Assembly: GCF_000466685.1 (NCBI RefSeq)
Contig: NZ_ANNG01000010.1
Location: 92,118-156,117, forward strand
Direction: 5' to 3'
Source of the DNA: Campylobacter concisus UNSWCS
GTDB taxonomy: Bacteria > Campylobacterota > Campylobacteria > Campylobacterales > Campylobacteraceae
Length of the DNA stretch: 64,000 bases
Each line of letters opens with the position of its first letter. The first letter of the stretch is position 1. Shown here in pieces: positions 34,455-42,624 of this stretch. The notes under the pieces are model-generated. The model was not told the origin of the DNA. It saw only the letters and a list, made by a program, of their open reading frames with translations, and made no database searches. Position numbers and translations under genes: made by a program.

Positions 34455-34510
34455 TTACCCGCTTCGCTTTGCTCGCTTAGAAATGCCCCCTTTGGGGCCG
34501 CGCTGCTCAT
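34451..34510 (-). CDS. Mini-ORF of 19 codons coupled on both sides
   Basis: MSSAAPKGAFLSEQSEAGK. Its ATG overlaps the stop of the 200-aa gene (ATGA) and its TGA overlaps the ATG of the 412-aa gene (ATGA). It contains the hairpin CCCC-CTTT-GGGG near 34486-34497. It could be a coupling peptide that carries ribosomes from one gene to the next, or simply an open spacer. Confidence 0.45.
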   Translation of the reverse strand: MSSAAPKGAFLSEQSEAGK

Positions 34511-35109
34511 TTTGTTTTTGGTAGATTAAAATTTGCTACCTTTTTGATATCTACTCCGCCCTTTTTAACTATCTCATAGACTATGTTAAAAAAGAACTCA
34601 AACATATCAGAAGGCACGCTAAGCTGTCCATTAGAGACATTTTGCATAAAATCCCCAGTCATCATGCCAGCTTTAATTATTCTATTATCCTTTACCTGCT
34701 CATTTACGGCTGCTTGTTGCTCCTGGGCTAGCTTAGCCTCGGCCTTTGTCTTTTCCGTTTGAGCTTTAGTTAGCTCTATTTGCATCTGTAAATTTTGCTT
34801 ATCAAGTTCTAGCCTATCTCTAAGCCCTTGATTTTTTAGCTCCAAAGCCTCAAGCTCTTTTTCTAGCGTCAAAGCCTTAGTTGCCACATCGCTAGCTGCC
34901 TCCATCGCTTTTGTCGTAAAAGCTATAGTCATCTCAGCCATAAGCGAGGTTATAAATTTAGCCCTCGCATCATCTGTGATTTGAAAGTTGTCAAACTCCG
35001 TTTTTATATGCACTAAAGCCTTTTGATATATTGAGCGCTCGCCAGTGCTACTTGCCAAAATCGCTTCAAAATTTTCTACAAAATTTTCTTTATAATTTAT
35101 CACACTCAT
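34507..35109 (-). CDS. Coiled-coil late protein (200 aa)
   Basis: The helical middle has a long coiled coil (KALTLEKELEALELKNQGLR ... AKLAQEQQAAVNEQVKDN, ~85-150). The hydrophobic C-terminal section SDMFEFFFNIVYEIVKKGGV ends it. It overlaps the preceding gene by 4 bases (ATGA type). Perhaps a virion or tail component; no family recognised. Confidence 0.6.
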   Translation of the reverse strand: MSVINYKENFVENFEAILASSTGERSIYQKALVHIKTEFDNFQITDDARAKFITSLMAEMTIAFTTKAMEAASDVATKALTLEKELEALELKNQGLRDRLELDKQNLQMQIELTKAQTEKTKAEAKLAQEQQAAVNEQVKDNRIIKAGMMTGDFMQNVSNGQLSVPSDMFEFFFNIVYEIVKKGGVDIKKVANFNLPKTK

Positions 35110-35354
35110 GCTAGCCCCTTTCTTATCCTGTCTAATTTATTTATCTTTAGCCTTTGTGAGGCTATATCTTCTTGCAAGTCACCAACAGCCGTCTTAATAC
35201 CATTATTTTCTATATCACTTATCCTACTAGATAGCGTATTTATGGCATTATTTATATCACCAAATGAGCTCTCGTAAGATAAAACCTTACTTTTTAGATC
35301 ATCTATTTGCGTCTGCTGTTTTTTTATCTTTTCATCTAACTCTTCTAAGCTCAT
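35106..35354 (-). CDS. Short coiled-coil protein (82 aa)
   Basis: Almost the whole sequence is predicted heptads (LDEKIKKQQTQIDDLKSKVL, INTLSSRISDIEN). It overlaps both neighbours by 4 bases, so it is translated with the endolysin gene upstream and the 200-aa gene downstream. Function unknown; it may be a small virion or lysis accessory protein. Confidence 0.6.
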   Translation of the reverse strand: MSLEELDEKIKKQQTQIDDLKSKVLSYESSFGDINNAINTLSSRISDIENNGIKTAVGDLQEDIASQRLKINKLDRIRKGLA

Positions 35355-35905
35355 ACTGCCTCCGCCCTTCTTCTCCAGCCATTGGCATAGACTCTCAATT
35401 TTGGATTTTGTTTAATTAGCATGTTGTAGTGCTCAAGCTCCGCTCTATCAAATTCTTTGTCAAATTTCTCTTCATCTACTTTATTTATAGCGGCCAAGCT
35501 TATCTCACCCATTATGCCATCATCTACTACACCAGCTATTCGTTGTGCAGCTCTTATGGCAGGTTTTGTGTCGGCATTTACGCCAAATATAAACATTTCA
35601 TTGGCCTTTAACTGACTATTAATTTCACCTAGTCTCATCATATCCCAATACATTTGCTTGTAAAATTTCCAAACTTCATCACGAAGATCCTTGTTATCAA
35701 ACAGTACCCTTGATATTTTTTCGATATCACCACCATAAGCTAACGCAGCAAGTATCTCATTCCAACCTTTCCAGGCTGAATGATACTTTTGATATATCCC
35801 CATAAATGTCCACTCACGCTCGGTAGGATTTTTGTGTAAAGCTTTTTCGGGGCGACTAAACTCTAAACTCATTAAAATTTGAAAAGCGTTGTTAAAATCT
35901 GCCAT
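35351..35905 (-). CDS. Endolysin, GH108-type muramidase with peptidoglycan-binding domain
   Basis: The 184-aa protein has LEFSRPEKALHKNPTEREWTF with the MGIYQ segment near the N-terminus, equivalent to the E-x8-NPx...GxTxxGI catalytic region of GH108 lysozymes (candidate catalytic Glu in LEFS). The C-terminal part (AIRAAQRIAGVVDDGIMGE ... NPKLRVYANGWRRR) matches the associated peptidoglycan-binding domain. It hydrolyses the murein glycan strand at lysis, after holin action. GGAG lies before the ATG. Confidence 0.8.
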   Translation of the reverse strand: MADFNNAFQILMSLEFSRPEKALHKNPTEREWTFMGIYQKYHSAWKGWNEILAALAYGGDIEKISRVLFDNKDLRDEVWKFYKQMYWDMMRLGEINSQLKANEMFIFGVNADTKPAIRAAQRIAGVVDDGIMGEISLAAINKVDEEKFDKEFDRAELEHYNMLIKQNPKLRVYANGWRRRAEAV

Positions 35906-35928
35906 ATTCGCTCCATGTGTTAATCTTT

Positions 35929-36134
35929 TTAAGGTTTTTTAACACATTGCTTTGACGTGTTAAAATTTTCATCAAATACCCCATCGCTAGCATCGCGTAA
36001 GCGATATGCTTCGCTCACTCGCTTGCGCACGGACGACGAGCAGTCGTCGTCCTCTAAAGGCGCTCACTCTCCCATAACTCTACTCCATACGGTGCATCTG
36101 GTGCGCTGTGCTTGCATGCCTTGCAATATTTCAC
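35929..36134 (-). pseudogene. Frameshifted small zinc-ribbon-like protein
   Basis: From GTG 36134 (overlapping the holin stop as TAGTG) the frame reads VKYCKACKHSAPDAPYGVEL and stops at TAG 36054-36056 after 26 codons. The -1 frame then continues LEDDDCSSSVRKRVSEAY... to TAA 35929-35931. Together they give four cysteines (CKAC, DDDC, KQC), as in small phage zinc-ribbon proteins. Just after the break is a perfect hairpin GGACGACGA-GCAG-TCGTCGTCC (36031-36052). A mutation is the simplest reading; recoding is possible. Confidence 0.5.
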
Positions 36135-36463
36135 TACTTATCATCGCCAAACTCCTCGTGTTTAAAATTTCCGCCGTAGTCGTCATAGCCATCGTATCTC
36201 CTTCCAGCCTTGCTTGATACAAAGTCTCTAACAAATATCAGTGCCTCACTTCCCATCCAAGCACCCACACCACAAATCGCAAAACTCACGTGTTCGTCCT
36301 TGGCAAAAAAGTAAGCTATCTCATAAACAACATATGCACTAAAACAGCCATCCCATGTTCGTTTGAGTAAAATTTTTATACCTCCACCACCATTTTTTAT
36401 AAAAGCGGTGATAGAGCCTGCACAACCTATGATTAATACATAAAATAAATAATGTAATTCCAC
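36134..36463 (-). CDS. Holin-like membrane protein
   Basis: The 109-aa protein has hydrophobic segments at ~1-20 (LHYLFYVLIIGCAGSITAFI), ~38-55 (CFSAYVVYEIAYFF) and ~60-80 (VSFAICGVGAWMGSEALIFV), followed by a charged tail (DGYDDYGGNFKHEEFGDDK). Size, three helices and location between spanin genes and endolysin are typical of a holin, which opens the inner membrane at lysis. Confidence 0.7.
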   Translation of the reverse strand: MELHYLFYVLIIGCAGSITAFIKNGGGGIKILLKRTWDGCFSAYVVYEIAYFFAKDEHVSFAICGVGAWMGSEALIFVRDFVSSKAGRRYDGYDDYGGNFKHEEFGDDK

Positions 36464-36465
36464 AG

Positions 36466-36690
36466 CTATGCTCTAAAGATACTAATTATCTTTGCCGGGC
36501 TCAATAGAACATTTACTACACCTTGAGTGATGGCCAACGCTGTGAGCTTCATCTCTTCATTGTAAAAAATATTGCCGTAAAGGCGGTACAGGGCGATACT
36601 AAACACAACCATAAATAAACCACCAAGTAACAGCACTAAACAGCGCCTAATTTTGCTTTTTGGTTTTGGTAGTAGCTTAATCTCACTCAT
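36466..36690 (-). CDS. Small two-helix membrane protein of the lysis cassette
   Basis: The 74-aa product starts at ATG 36690 (MSEIKLLPKPKSKIRRCLVL), overlapping the Rz1 gene by 8 bases. Helices are LVLLLGGLFMVVFSIALYRL and a weaker ALAITQGVVNVLL. It could be a second holin, antiholin or pinholin; there are two candidate membrane proteins in the cassette and I cannot say which forms the lesion. Confidence 0.55.
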   Translation of the reverse strand: MSEIKLLPKPKSKIRRCLVLLLGGLFMVVFSIALYRLYGNIFYNEEMKLTALAITQGVVNVLLSPAKIISIFRA

Positions 36691-36970
36691 TTTTTTCTCC
36701 CGATTTTGCTGCGGACGTACTAGATTGTGGCACATTTGCATGCACACATTGCCTTAGAAGATCTTCGCAGGCTTTAAAATACTCTGCTATCTTTTTTTGA
36801 TTGTCTGGATCGCTTCTATCTCGCTCTGGTTTTTGTGGCATTTTGTCAATGCAAGATACTGTGATATATACATCTTGATATTCTGTTTGCTTAATGATTT
36901 GCGGCTCTTTACTTGCACAGCCTGAAAATATAGCGACAAGAAAAAGCGTGATCTTAACGTGCCAGCTCAT
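36683..36970 (-). CDS. Outer-membrane spanin lipoprotein (Rz1-like)
   Basis: From ATG 36970 (MSWHVKITLFLVAIFSGC) the protein has a lipoprotein signal with lipobox IFSGC and a mature part of ~78 residues that includes PQKPERDRSDPDNQKK. Its start overlaps the Rz-like gene by 17 bases, in another frame, as is usual for spanin pairs. The longer frame from 37039 lacks a proper signal peptide. Spanins fuse inner and outer membranes in the last lysis step. Confidence 0.75.
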   Translation of the reverse strand: MSWHVKITLFLVAIFSGCASKEPQIIKQTEYQDVYITVSCIDKMPQKPERDRSDPDNQKKIAEYFKACEDLLRQCVHANVPQSSTSAAKSGEKNE

Positions 36971-37331
36971 CAAAAATCCTTTCACAACGCTCCAGCTTCT
37001 CTTCACAGCTTTGCGTAACCAGTGGCTTGATACCATCAAATTTGCTCCTAGCTTTTTCTTGTGTCTTTTTTACATCAGGTTTTTTTATTTCAAGCTCTTT
37101 AAATTTAGCATTCTGCAACTCTATCTTTACGTTGCACGCCTCGAGATTTGCTTTAACAACTGCGCCAATTGCCTCTTTTATCGCTAGCTCGTTTTGTGCT
37201 TCTTTTAGTTCAGCCTTAGCGTCTTTAATACCACCTTTTAGACTATAAATTTCAGCTCCAAGTCCTAGCATTACACCCATTAACCCACCAATTACGATTA
37301 GCCAAAGTTTATTTGCAATTAAGAAATTCAT
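36954..37331 (-). CDS. Inner-membrane spanin (Rz-like)
   Basis: The 125-aa protein has an N-terminal membrane anchor (ANKLWLIVIGGLMGVMLGLG) and a periplasmic coiled coil (KDAKAELKEAQNELAIKEAI; LQNAKFKELEIKKPDVKK). The overlap with a lipoprotein gene is diagnostic. It overlaps the Tad2-domain gene by 4 bases at its start, so both are coupled. Confidence 0.75.
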   Translation of the reverse strand: MNFLIANKLWLIVIGGLMGVMLGLGAEIYSLKGGIKDAKAELKEAQNELAIKEAIGAVVKANLEACNVKIELQNAKFKELEIKKPDVKKTQEKARSKFDGIKPLVTQSCEEKLERCERIFDELAR

Positions 37332-37816
37332 TCTACTAGCACCCAGTCAGTAGCAAGAACGTCTGTTTGACTAGCAAGCCACGGCACAACCTTATCGTCA
37401 GCCGTCTTCATATCGATGTGAGGACAATAATCAATCTCCTCCCCCTCACCAAAGATAGATAAAAGTGGTTCGCGATTTGCGATAAATTTAGATCCTTTGA
37501 CTAAAAATAAAAACATCCCTTTGCCATTCCAGCCTTTGCGAGCTACCTTTTTACCCTGTTTTAAAAAACGTATTGCAGAGCCAAAATCAAACCCATCAGA
37601 GATATTTTGATAGGCAGCTTCAAAAATGTTTTTAGGCGACCACGAGATATAGCCGTCAAAATTTGGATGATTTTTCTTACTATCAGCGTACTCTATAAGA
37701 TAGCCCTCATCATTTGGATTTTCATCCGTAGGCACTTCCCAGCCACGTAGTTTGTTGTATTCTCCACGACTCATTGGCATCGATTTGATCTCTTTTGTTC
37801 CTATGTACTTTTGCAT
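37328..37816 (-). CDS. Tad2/DUF2829-domain protein (Thoeris anti-defence family)
   Basis: The 162-aa protein's C-terminal ~85 residues carry FGSAIRFLKQGKKVARKGWN, then MFLFLVKG ... and PWLASQTDVLATDWVLVE, the characteristic blocks of DUF2829. Family member Tad2 is known to bind and sequester the cyclic signal of the Thoeris system. An N-terminal ~75-residue module (MSRGEYNKLRGWEVPTDENP ... FDGYISWSPKNIFEAAYQ) precedes it, as in many phage homologues. It sits in the lysis cassette between a small membrane protein gene and the spanins. Binding specificity of this member is unknown. Confidence 0.8.
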   Translation of the reverse strand: MQKYIGTKEIKSMPMSRGEYNKLRGWEVPTDENPNDEGYLIEYADSKKNHPNFDGYISWSPKNIFEAAYQNISDGFDFGSAIRFLKQGKKVARKGWNGKGMFLFLVKGSKFIANREPLLSIFGEGEEIDYCPHIDMKTADDKVVPWLASQTDVLATDWVLVE

Positions 37817-37858
37817 TGTGTCTCCTTTGTTTGATAAAATTTATAAAAAATACAGCCG

Positions 37859-38014
37859 TCAATAGACGGCAACTAGCCTAAGGTTCATCTCATCGCTAGC
37901 CTTTAGATTAGCTCTTGTAACGCTAAGCTCATTATTTAAGCTTTGATACCTATACCCAAGAAATAGAGTAGTTAGTAGCAAGAAGCCACTAAGATATAAA
38001 CTAGGACTTAGCAT
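37859..38014 (-). CDS. Small membrane protein (51 aa)
   Basis: From ATG 38014 (MLSPSLYLSGFLLLTTLFLG) with AAAGGA upstream; it overlaps the DUF1353 gene by 14 bases. One helix is followed by a helical tail (YQSLNNELSVTRANLKASDE). It may be a lysis-associated or tail-related protein. Confidence 0.5.
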   Translation of the reverse strand: MLSPSLYLSGFLLLTTLFLGYRYQSLNNELSVTRANLKASDEMNLRLVAVY

Positions 38015-38360
38015 CTGCATCCTTTCTATACCTAAGCGCATGATAGACCCTTACACTTACATAAAGCACCCACACTTTCCACTTAGCAACACCAAGTTCG
38101 CAAAGTGCCTCCCTAAAGGCATCATCAGCCTCTTTAAAGGTGGTTATTTGCCCTATTTGTGCTAAGTCTGTAAGGTAGTCGTGAAGCACAGCAGCACTTA
38201 GATACTCAGGGCGATTTGGTGGGAATATGCTCCAAAAGATGCGTGGCACACTAGCACCATCTGTTATATAACCCTCAGGCACTACCCACTCTTTATACTT
38301 ATACTCATTTACAACTATAAACTGGTCTTTGCTGTAAGGTTTTAAAACTACTCTATTCAT
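38001..38360 (-). CDS. DUF1353-family phage protein
   Basis: The 119-aa protein matches the DUF1353 pattern: EWVVPEGYITDGASVPRIFW, AAVLHDYLTD and VRVYHALRYRK. The family is common in tailed phages and may be a cell-wall or tail-associated enzyme-like protein, but its role is not established. It overlaps the preceding gene by 4 bases (ATGA). Confidence 0.8.
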   Translation of the reverse strand: MNRVVLKPYSKDQFIVVNEYKYKEWVVPEGYITDGASVPRIFWSIFPPNRPEYLSAAVLHDYLTDLAQIGQITTFKEADDAFREALCELGVAKWKVWVLYVSVRVYHALRYRKDADAKS

Positions 38361-38797
38361 TTACCTACTCCTTGATATGCTGGCATAGCCTGCAAGACTT
38401 CATCGATGTTCGTCTTATCTATATCTAGCTCGCCCTTCATTATCTTTTCAAGCAGACCATATCCCCACTCATATACCTTGCTTCTCCACTTACCAAAGCT
38501 TATGCCCTCAGCTTGAAATTTATTCTCATATCCTGCGTAGCTTACGGCGGTGTTTATGTTGTCATATCCATGAGCGTGCGCGGTAGTGTTTAGAGTAGCA
38601 TCAACTCTTGCTAAAAACTCTTGCTTTAAACGCTCTATCTTTTCCTCTCTTGTTGGCTTTGGTGCTAAAAATTTCTCTAGCTCCTTTTGCGTTAAAGGTG
38701 TTAGAGAAAGTCTTTTAATACTTTTAGCCAATTCCTCATCACTCAAATCATCCTCATATGCGTAAATTTCACTATTTTTATCTTTGTAGTATCTCAT
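38357..38797 (-). CDS. Tail fibre assembly-like protein
   Basis: The 146-aa protein directly follows the tail-fibre gene, as fibre chaperones usually do. Sequence features: N-terminal acidic part (YEDDLSDEELAKSIKRL), a helical linker, and HAHGYDNINTAVSYAGYENKF ... YEWGYGLLEKI, which resembles the DUF4376-like C-terminal region of fibre assembly proteins. It may help fold or attach the fibre. Confidence 0.55.
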   Translation of the reverse strand: MRYYKDKNSEIYAYEDDLSDEELAKSIKRLSLTPLTQKELEKFLAPKPTREEKIERLKQEFLARVDATLNTTAHAHGYDNINTAVSYAGYENKFQAEGISFGKWRSKVYEWGYGLLEKIMKGELDIDKTNIDEVLQAMPAYQGVGK

Positions 38798-38806
38798 CGC
38801 TTCTCC

Positions 38807-39862
38807 TTATTTAAGTTCTGCCCATAGTTTATAATTAGGGTTAAAAACATCACTAAGGCTTCTCCTAGAGCTTCCGCCATTGCCGTAATATGCTTCAGCT
38901 CTATATGTTGCTTTTGGTGGCACTATGAAACTGATTGAAGTTTCAGCTGAGGCATCAAGCTCTTGCATGTATATCCTTGCACCATTTACGAAAATAAATA
39001 GATCCCCCTCCATACGTGGCTCTCCTGAGATCATTACCATTATGGGTTTGTCAGTTGTATTTGTATATGTGATATTTGTATCTCTTTGGCTTGTAACGTC
39101 TTGCCAAGTTTGCTCTACGCCAAGAGCTGGTGGTGTATGGCTTTGCACGAAATCTACCAGTGCTTTTTCGGTTACTGTTGCGTCCTCTGCTTTGGATGTT
39201 ACGCTGTTTTTAAGCTTTGTGATGCCTGCTTTAGCTTCGGTTGCAAGTGATGGCAAGCTCTTTTTTGGTGCAAACTTATCATCGCTTTGCTCTTTGTTGT
39301 ATGCGTCGATTTTTTCATCTTTATTTAAAAAAGTTTGCTCGCACCACTCTTTGTTAACTATAACATGCCATATTTCTTTATTTTCACTAGGTTTTTTATT
39401 TGTATTTTGTGTTTTTGCCTGATAGAGCTTACCGTTTAAAACACTAATGGCATCAGCAGGATACTCTAATGTAGAGTTCCAAGGGGTTATACCATTTTTA
39501 TGTATAGTGCTAAATTTTTCATCTACTACTCTTTTTGCTTCATTTAAAAGATCCATAATTTTTTTTGATGAGAATGTAGAAATTAAGGCCTCTGCACTAT
39601 CGTTTATCATTCCACTTTTTAAAACCTCTTCTATTTGAGCCTTTAAAGTATCAAAAGTTTCTACTATTTGAGCTACCTTATTATATTTACTATCAAAATC
39701 ACCCTTGCTCTCATCAAATGATGCTTTACTAGCATTAAAAGCCTCATTTGCCCTTTCTATGCTAGCCTTTATCTCTCTTAGCTCATCAGGCTCTATCTTT
39801 TCAAGCCTTTTGCCTATCCCTAAAATTTCCTTACAAATTTGAGTAAATTCTTTATCAGCCAT
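38807..39862 (-). CDS. Tail fibre/spike-like protein
   Basis: The 351-aa protein has an N-terminal coiled coil (residues ~1-120). A small SH3- or carbohydrate-like repeat follows (NGKLYQAKTQNTNKKPSENK). Its C-terminal domain (TWQDVTSQRDTNITYTNTTD ... YKLWAELK) is of the type found at the tips of many phage fibres. It is predicted to contact the host surface. It is followed by its assembly-like partner after 9 bases. Confidence 0.7.
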   Translation of the reverse strand: MADKEFTQICKEILGIGKRLEKIEPDELREIKASIERANEAFNASKASFDESKGDFDSKYNKVAQIVETFDTLKAQIEEVLKSGMINDSAEALISTFSSKKIMDLLNEAKRVVDEKFSTIHKNGITPWNSTLEYPADAISVLNGKLYQAKTQNTNKKPSENKEIWHVIVNKEWCEQTFLNKDEKIDAYNKEQSDDKFAPKKSLPSLATEAKAGITKLKNSVTSKAEDATVTEKALVDFVQSHTPPALGVEQTWQDVTSQRDTNITYTNTTDKPIMVMISGEPRMEGDLFIFVNGARIYMQELDASAETSISFIVPPKATYRAEAYYGNGGSSRRSLSDVFNPNYKLWAELK

Positions 39863-39865
39863 CTT

Positions 39866-40549
39866 TCACTCTCCTAAAATTTTCTTGCTCATTAGCCTAT
39901 CAAGCGCTCTTAGATCCTCTCTATCGGCATATTCGCCATTTTGATGGGCGACAAAAAGATATATAAATTTCCTATATCCAAGCTCACTACTATTTAAAAA
40001 TTTCTCTGGATGCTCGGAGTTATCGATTTGGCCATAAATGATATTAGCCATGTAATAATCAAGTCTTTTTATAAAATTTTCATCCCATGAATAGTAAGGA
40101 TCTAAGGCATAATCTATTTTATAAGGCTTTAGCCAACCCTTTATTCTAAGTGCTTCTGTTAAGTTATATGAATTTTCATTAAAATTATTTAGCTCATATT
40201 CACATAAATTTTGTAGATAAAACTTATTATATTTTGCATAAAACTCAGCATGTGCTCTTTTTTTGGCCACTCCATAAATAAGCGCCTTTAAAAGCGATTC
40301 ATCAAGAAAATCAACCCTATCATTTTCATTTTTTGGTGTGTTAAATTTCCTCACAAAACGTCTTTTGTCTATATGGTATTCGATACCAAAATTTCTATGA
40401 TCTATCTCGATCATTTCAAGAGGCGTTACCGCACGCGATATATCTGCCGCCGTCTCTTCCACCAAAGATTTTAACTCTTCAAAATCAGGGAGCTTTATAT
40501 CTCCCCTTGTGGATACCTTTAAACGTTGCAAAAACGCCTCATAATTCAT
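39866..40549 (-). CDS. Unknown head-tail junction protein (227 aa)
   Basis: The protein is mostly helical with many Tyr and Asn (YAKYNKFYLQNLCEYELNNF). It lies directly between the major capsid gene (1-base gap) and the fibre gene, where short-tailed phages encode connectors or tail tubular proteins. No recognisable motif, so the connector role rests only on position. Confidence 0.5.
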   Translation of the reverse strand: MNYEAFLQRLKVSTRGDIKLPDFEELKSLVEETAADISRAVTPLEMIEIDHRNFGIEYHIDKRRFVRKFNTPKNENDRVDFLDESLLKALIYGVAKKRAHAEFYAKYNKFYLQNLCEYELNNFNENSYNLTEALRIKGWLKPYKIDYALDPYYSWDENFIKRLDYYMANIIYGQIDNSEHPEKFLNSSELGYRKFIYLFVAHQNGEYADREDLRALDRLMSKKILGE

Positions 40550-40550
40550 T

Positions 40551-41477
40551 TTACACCTTTAAATTTTTTAGCCAAGCAAACGCTACTGGTGTACACACGC
40601 GAAGAGTAAGCTCGGTCAGTATCTCTTTTTTGATCTCGTCGTTTTCGCTAGGCAGATCTCTTTTTTTTGTTATTCTCCAGTAGAGCGCGTAAATATCCTC
40701 GGACCTATAGGCTATCACCTCGTTGTTTGCAAGCTCCGGAGACAAAAGTAGCTTTACATTCTCGCCGTATTGGGAGTTTATCGCCGTAACCTTGTCATTC
40801 AGATACTCTACGGTGTAGTTGGCTTGCTTGTATTTATCGAGCAGATCCGTCACCCTATCCATTTGTCTATCACCCATTAGCAAGAAATCATAAGGCAACC
40901 CCCTTAAATGTCCAATCTTGAGCAGGTCCCTAATAAACTGCATAGACATATCCGCTCCTGCGGCGTCAAAGGTATTGATTGCAGTGGAAAAGCTTTTTAA
41001 CCCGCCAAGTTTTCCTTCTTTTTTAACGCCAGTATTGACCCTTTGGACGGCGACTTGATCGGAAAGCAGTATCTTCTCTAGCGTTTTTTTATGTCTAGTG
41101 GACTCCATCTCGCCGTTTTTAGTTAGGATTAGGTTCCCGTCTACCCTCTTACTGTCTTCTTCCGTTCCCGAAACGCCGTAAGTATTTTTTACGATTTGGT
41201 AGTGATTCCTTAGTTGTCCACCTGTACCGTATTTCAAAGCAGCCGGAACACCACCTTCCAAGTGCGCGTTATCGGCTTCGCCGTCTGGAGTCTCGTCATA
41301 AAACCACGTATGCCCAGCCGCCGCATTCGTACTCCTATCTATTGGGGAACCATCTTGGATAGACGTCAAAAACGGCGTCTGCTTCCATCCCATCTCTTTT
41401 ATCGTATTCCAAAACTCAGTGCCTTTTTTTCCGAAAGCCTCATCGCTAGTCATTATTCCTTGTCTAATAATAGGCAT
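40551..41477 (-). CDS. Major capsid protein, SU10/DUF5309-like
   Basis: The 308-aa protein begins with MPIIRQGIMTSDEAF and contains TPFLTSIQDGSPIDRSTNAA ... HTWFYDETPDGE, followed by NHYQIVKNTYGVSGTEEDSK and MESTRHKKTLEK. These blocks resemble DUF5309 (SU10 major capsid) proteins, which have the HK97 fold. No protease or long delta domain is attached; a scaffold-like gene lies just upstream. Codon use is more GC-rich than in neighbouring late genes. Confidence 0.75.
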   Translation of the reverse strand: MPIIRQGIMTSDEAFGKKGTEFWNTIKEMGWKQTPFLTSIQDGSPIDRSTNAAAGHTWFYDETPDGEADNAHLEGGVPAALKYGTGGQLRNHYQIVKNTYGVSGTEEDSKRVDGNLILTKNGEMESTRHKKTLEKILLSDQVAVQRVNTGVKKEGKLGGLKSFSTAINTFDAAGADMSMQFIRDLLKIGHLRGLPYDFLLMGDRQMDRVTDLLDKYKQANYTVEYLNDKVTAINSQYGENVKLLLSPELANNEVIAYRSEDIYALYWRITKKRDLPSENDEIKKEILTELTLRVCTPVAFAWLKNLKV

Positions 41478-41491
41478 TTTATCTCCTTTTT

Positions 41492-42010
41492 TTAGTTAAA
41501 AATTTTGCTTAAATACGCGTATTTTTCGCTCTGGCTTATTTCGCCTTTATTTATGCGTTTCATCATTTCCGACCTATCAACGCCGCCACCAGTCCCTCTT
41601 GCTATGTCAAATTCATCATCAACTTGCGCTTGTGCCTTGCCATGGAAAAATTTTAGATAGACGTTTTCAATCCCTACTGGGGTCAGCAGCGCATCGCCAG
41701 TGCCAGGGTTTTTCTCATCCATCTCTAAAATTTTGTCCGTGACTTTTTGCATATCAAAGTCCGGATAACTCTTCCTAAAATCTGTCTCCATCTGCGAAAG
41801 TTGCGCAGCTTGACGCATTCTTTGAAAATCTGCGTACTCTTCTTTGTTAAGCTTTACATCATCATTATTTGATGTAGTTAGTGCATTTTTTTCACTAACT
41901 TGCCCAGGCTTTTGGCTATCTTTTACGCTGGATTTTACCTCTTGCGTCTGTGTTTCCTCCGCAGCCGCTAGCCCCTCCAAATCTTGATCATAGATCCCAT
42001 CTAAATCCAT
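41492..42010 (-). CDS. Scaffold-like protein
   Basis: The 172-aa acidic protein, upstream of the capsid gene, has a disordered N-terminus (EETQTQEVKSSVKDSQKPGQ) and a helical C-terminal half ending SEMMKRINKGEISQSEKYAY. This matches the usual position and composition of scaffolding proteins. The function is inferred. Confidence 0.6.
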   Translation of the reverse strand: MDLDGIYDQDLEGLAAAEETQTQEVKSSVKDSQKPGQVSEKNALTTSNNDDVKLNKEEYADFQRMRQAAQLSQMETDFRKSYPDFDMQKVTDKILEMDEKNPGTGDALLTPVGIENVYLKFFHGKAQAQVDDEFDIARGTGGGVDRSEMMKRINKGEISQSEKYAYLSKIFN

Positions 42011-42023
42011 TGCTCATTACCTC

Positions 42024-42548
42024 CTAAATTAAACCTTGTTGCGACTCATTTGTCTTAGAAGCGCTATCAGTCTTGCTTTTGTCCTCTTTCTTGGTCGCTT
42101 CTTTTAGTTTTTTGTTTTCAGCTTCAAGTTTTTGAATTTTTTGTGATAAAGCTAAATTTTCGCCAGCCAAATCACTCACGCGGTCTTGTAATTTTGCACA
42201 CTCTTCTTTAAAACGCTCTGCCTCACCTTTTGCCTCTAAAATTTCAGCCTTCAAGCGTTCAATTTCGTTTTTAGCTTTAGCTAGCTCTGGTGCGAGATTT
42301 TTTGCCCCAGATACGATCTCTTTCAGCTCGGTCTCGGCCGCCTCGTTTTGTGGCATCTCTTTCCACTCTTGCTCACCTATAATGCCTACGGTGGCAAAGC
42401 CATCCTCGCCCTTAGCCCTAACCACAACATCGCCGATGTTTCCACCGCTAATCTGCCCCTCTTCTTCGCCTTTTTTATAGACTCTAAGTCCGTTTGTAGC
42501 CAAAGCGACGATAACACCAAGAACCTCGTATTTGTCCTTATATGCCAT
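42024..42548 (-). CDS. Head-associated protein with coiled coil (174 aa)
   Basis: N-terminal ~60 residues form a small beta-rich domain (KYEVLGVIVALATNGLRVYK ... VVVRAKGEDGFATVGIIG). A long coiled coil (residues ~70-150) and a charged tail follow. A decoration, scaffold or ejection role is possible. It is the first gene of the unit headed by motif copy C. AAAGGAGAAG precedes the ATG. Confidence 0.55.
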   Translation of the reverse strand: MAYKDKYEVLGVIVALATNGLRVYKKGEEEGQISGGNIGDVVVRAKGEDGFATVGIIGEQEWKEMPQNEAAETELKEIVSGAKNLAPELAKAKNEIERLKAEILEAKGEAERFKEECAKLQDRVSDLAGENLALSQKIQKLEAENKKLKEATKKEDKSKTDSASKTNESQQGLI

Positions 42549-42586
42549 TTCTTCTCCTTTAAAATTTTTATTATTTTATTTGTCTG

Positions 42587-42610
42587 CATCCTAAAAAACG
42601 TAAAAATTTT
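42587..42610 (-). promoter_or_regulatory. Late motif, copy C
   Basis: On the minus strand: AATTTTTACGTTTTTTAGGA, 39 bases before the ATG at 42548. It is the most divergent of the 39-base copies (GGATG in place of GGAAA). No ribosome-site hairpin is evident in this leader. Confidence 0.6.
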
Positions 42611-42624
42611 CAAGTCATGTCCTT

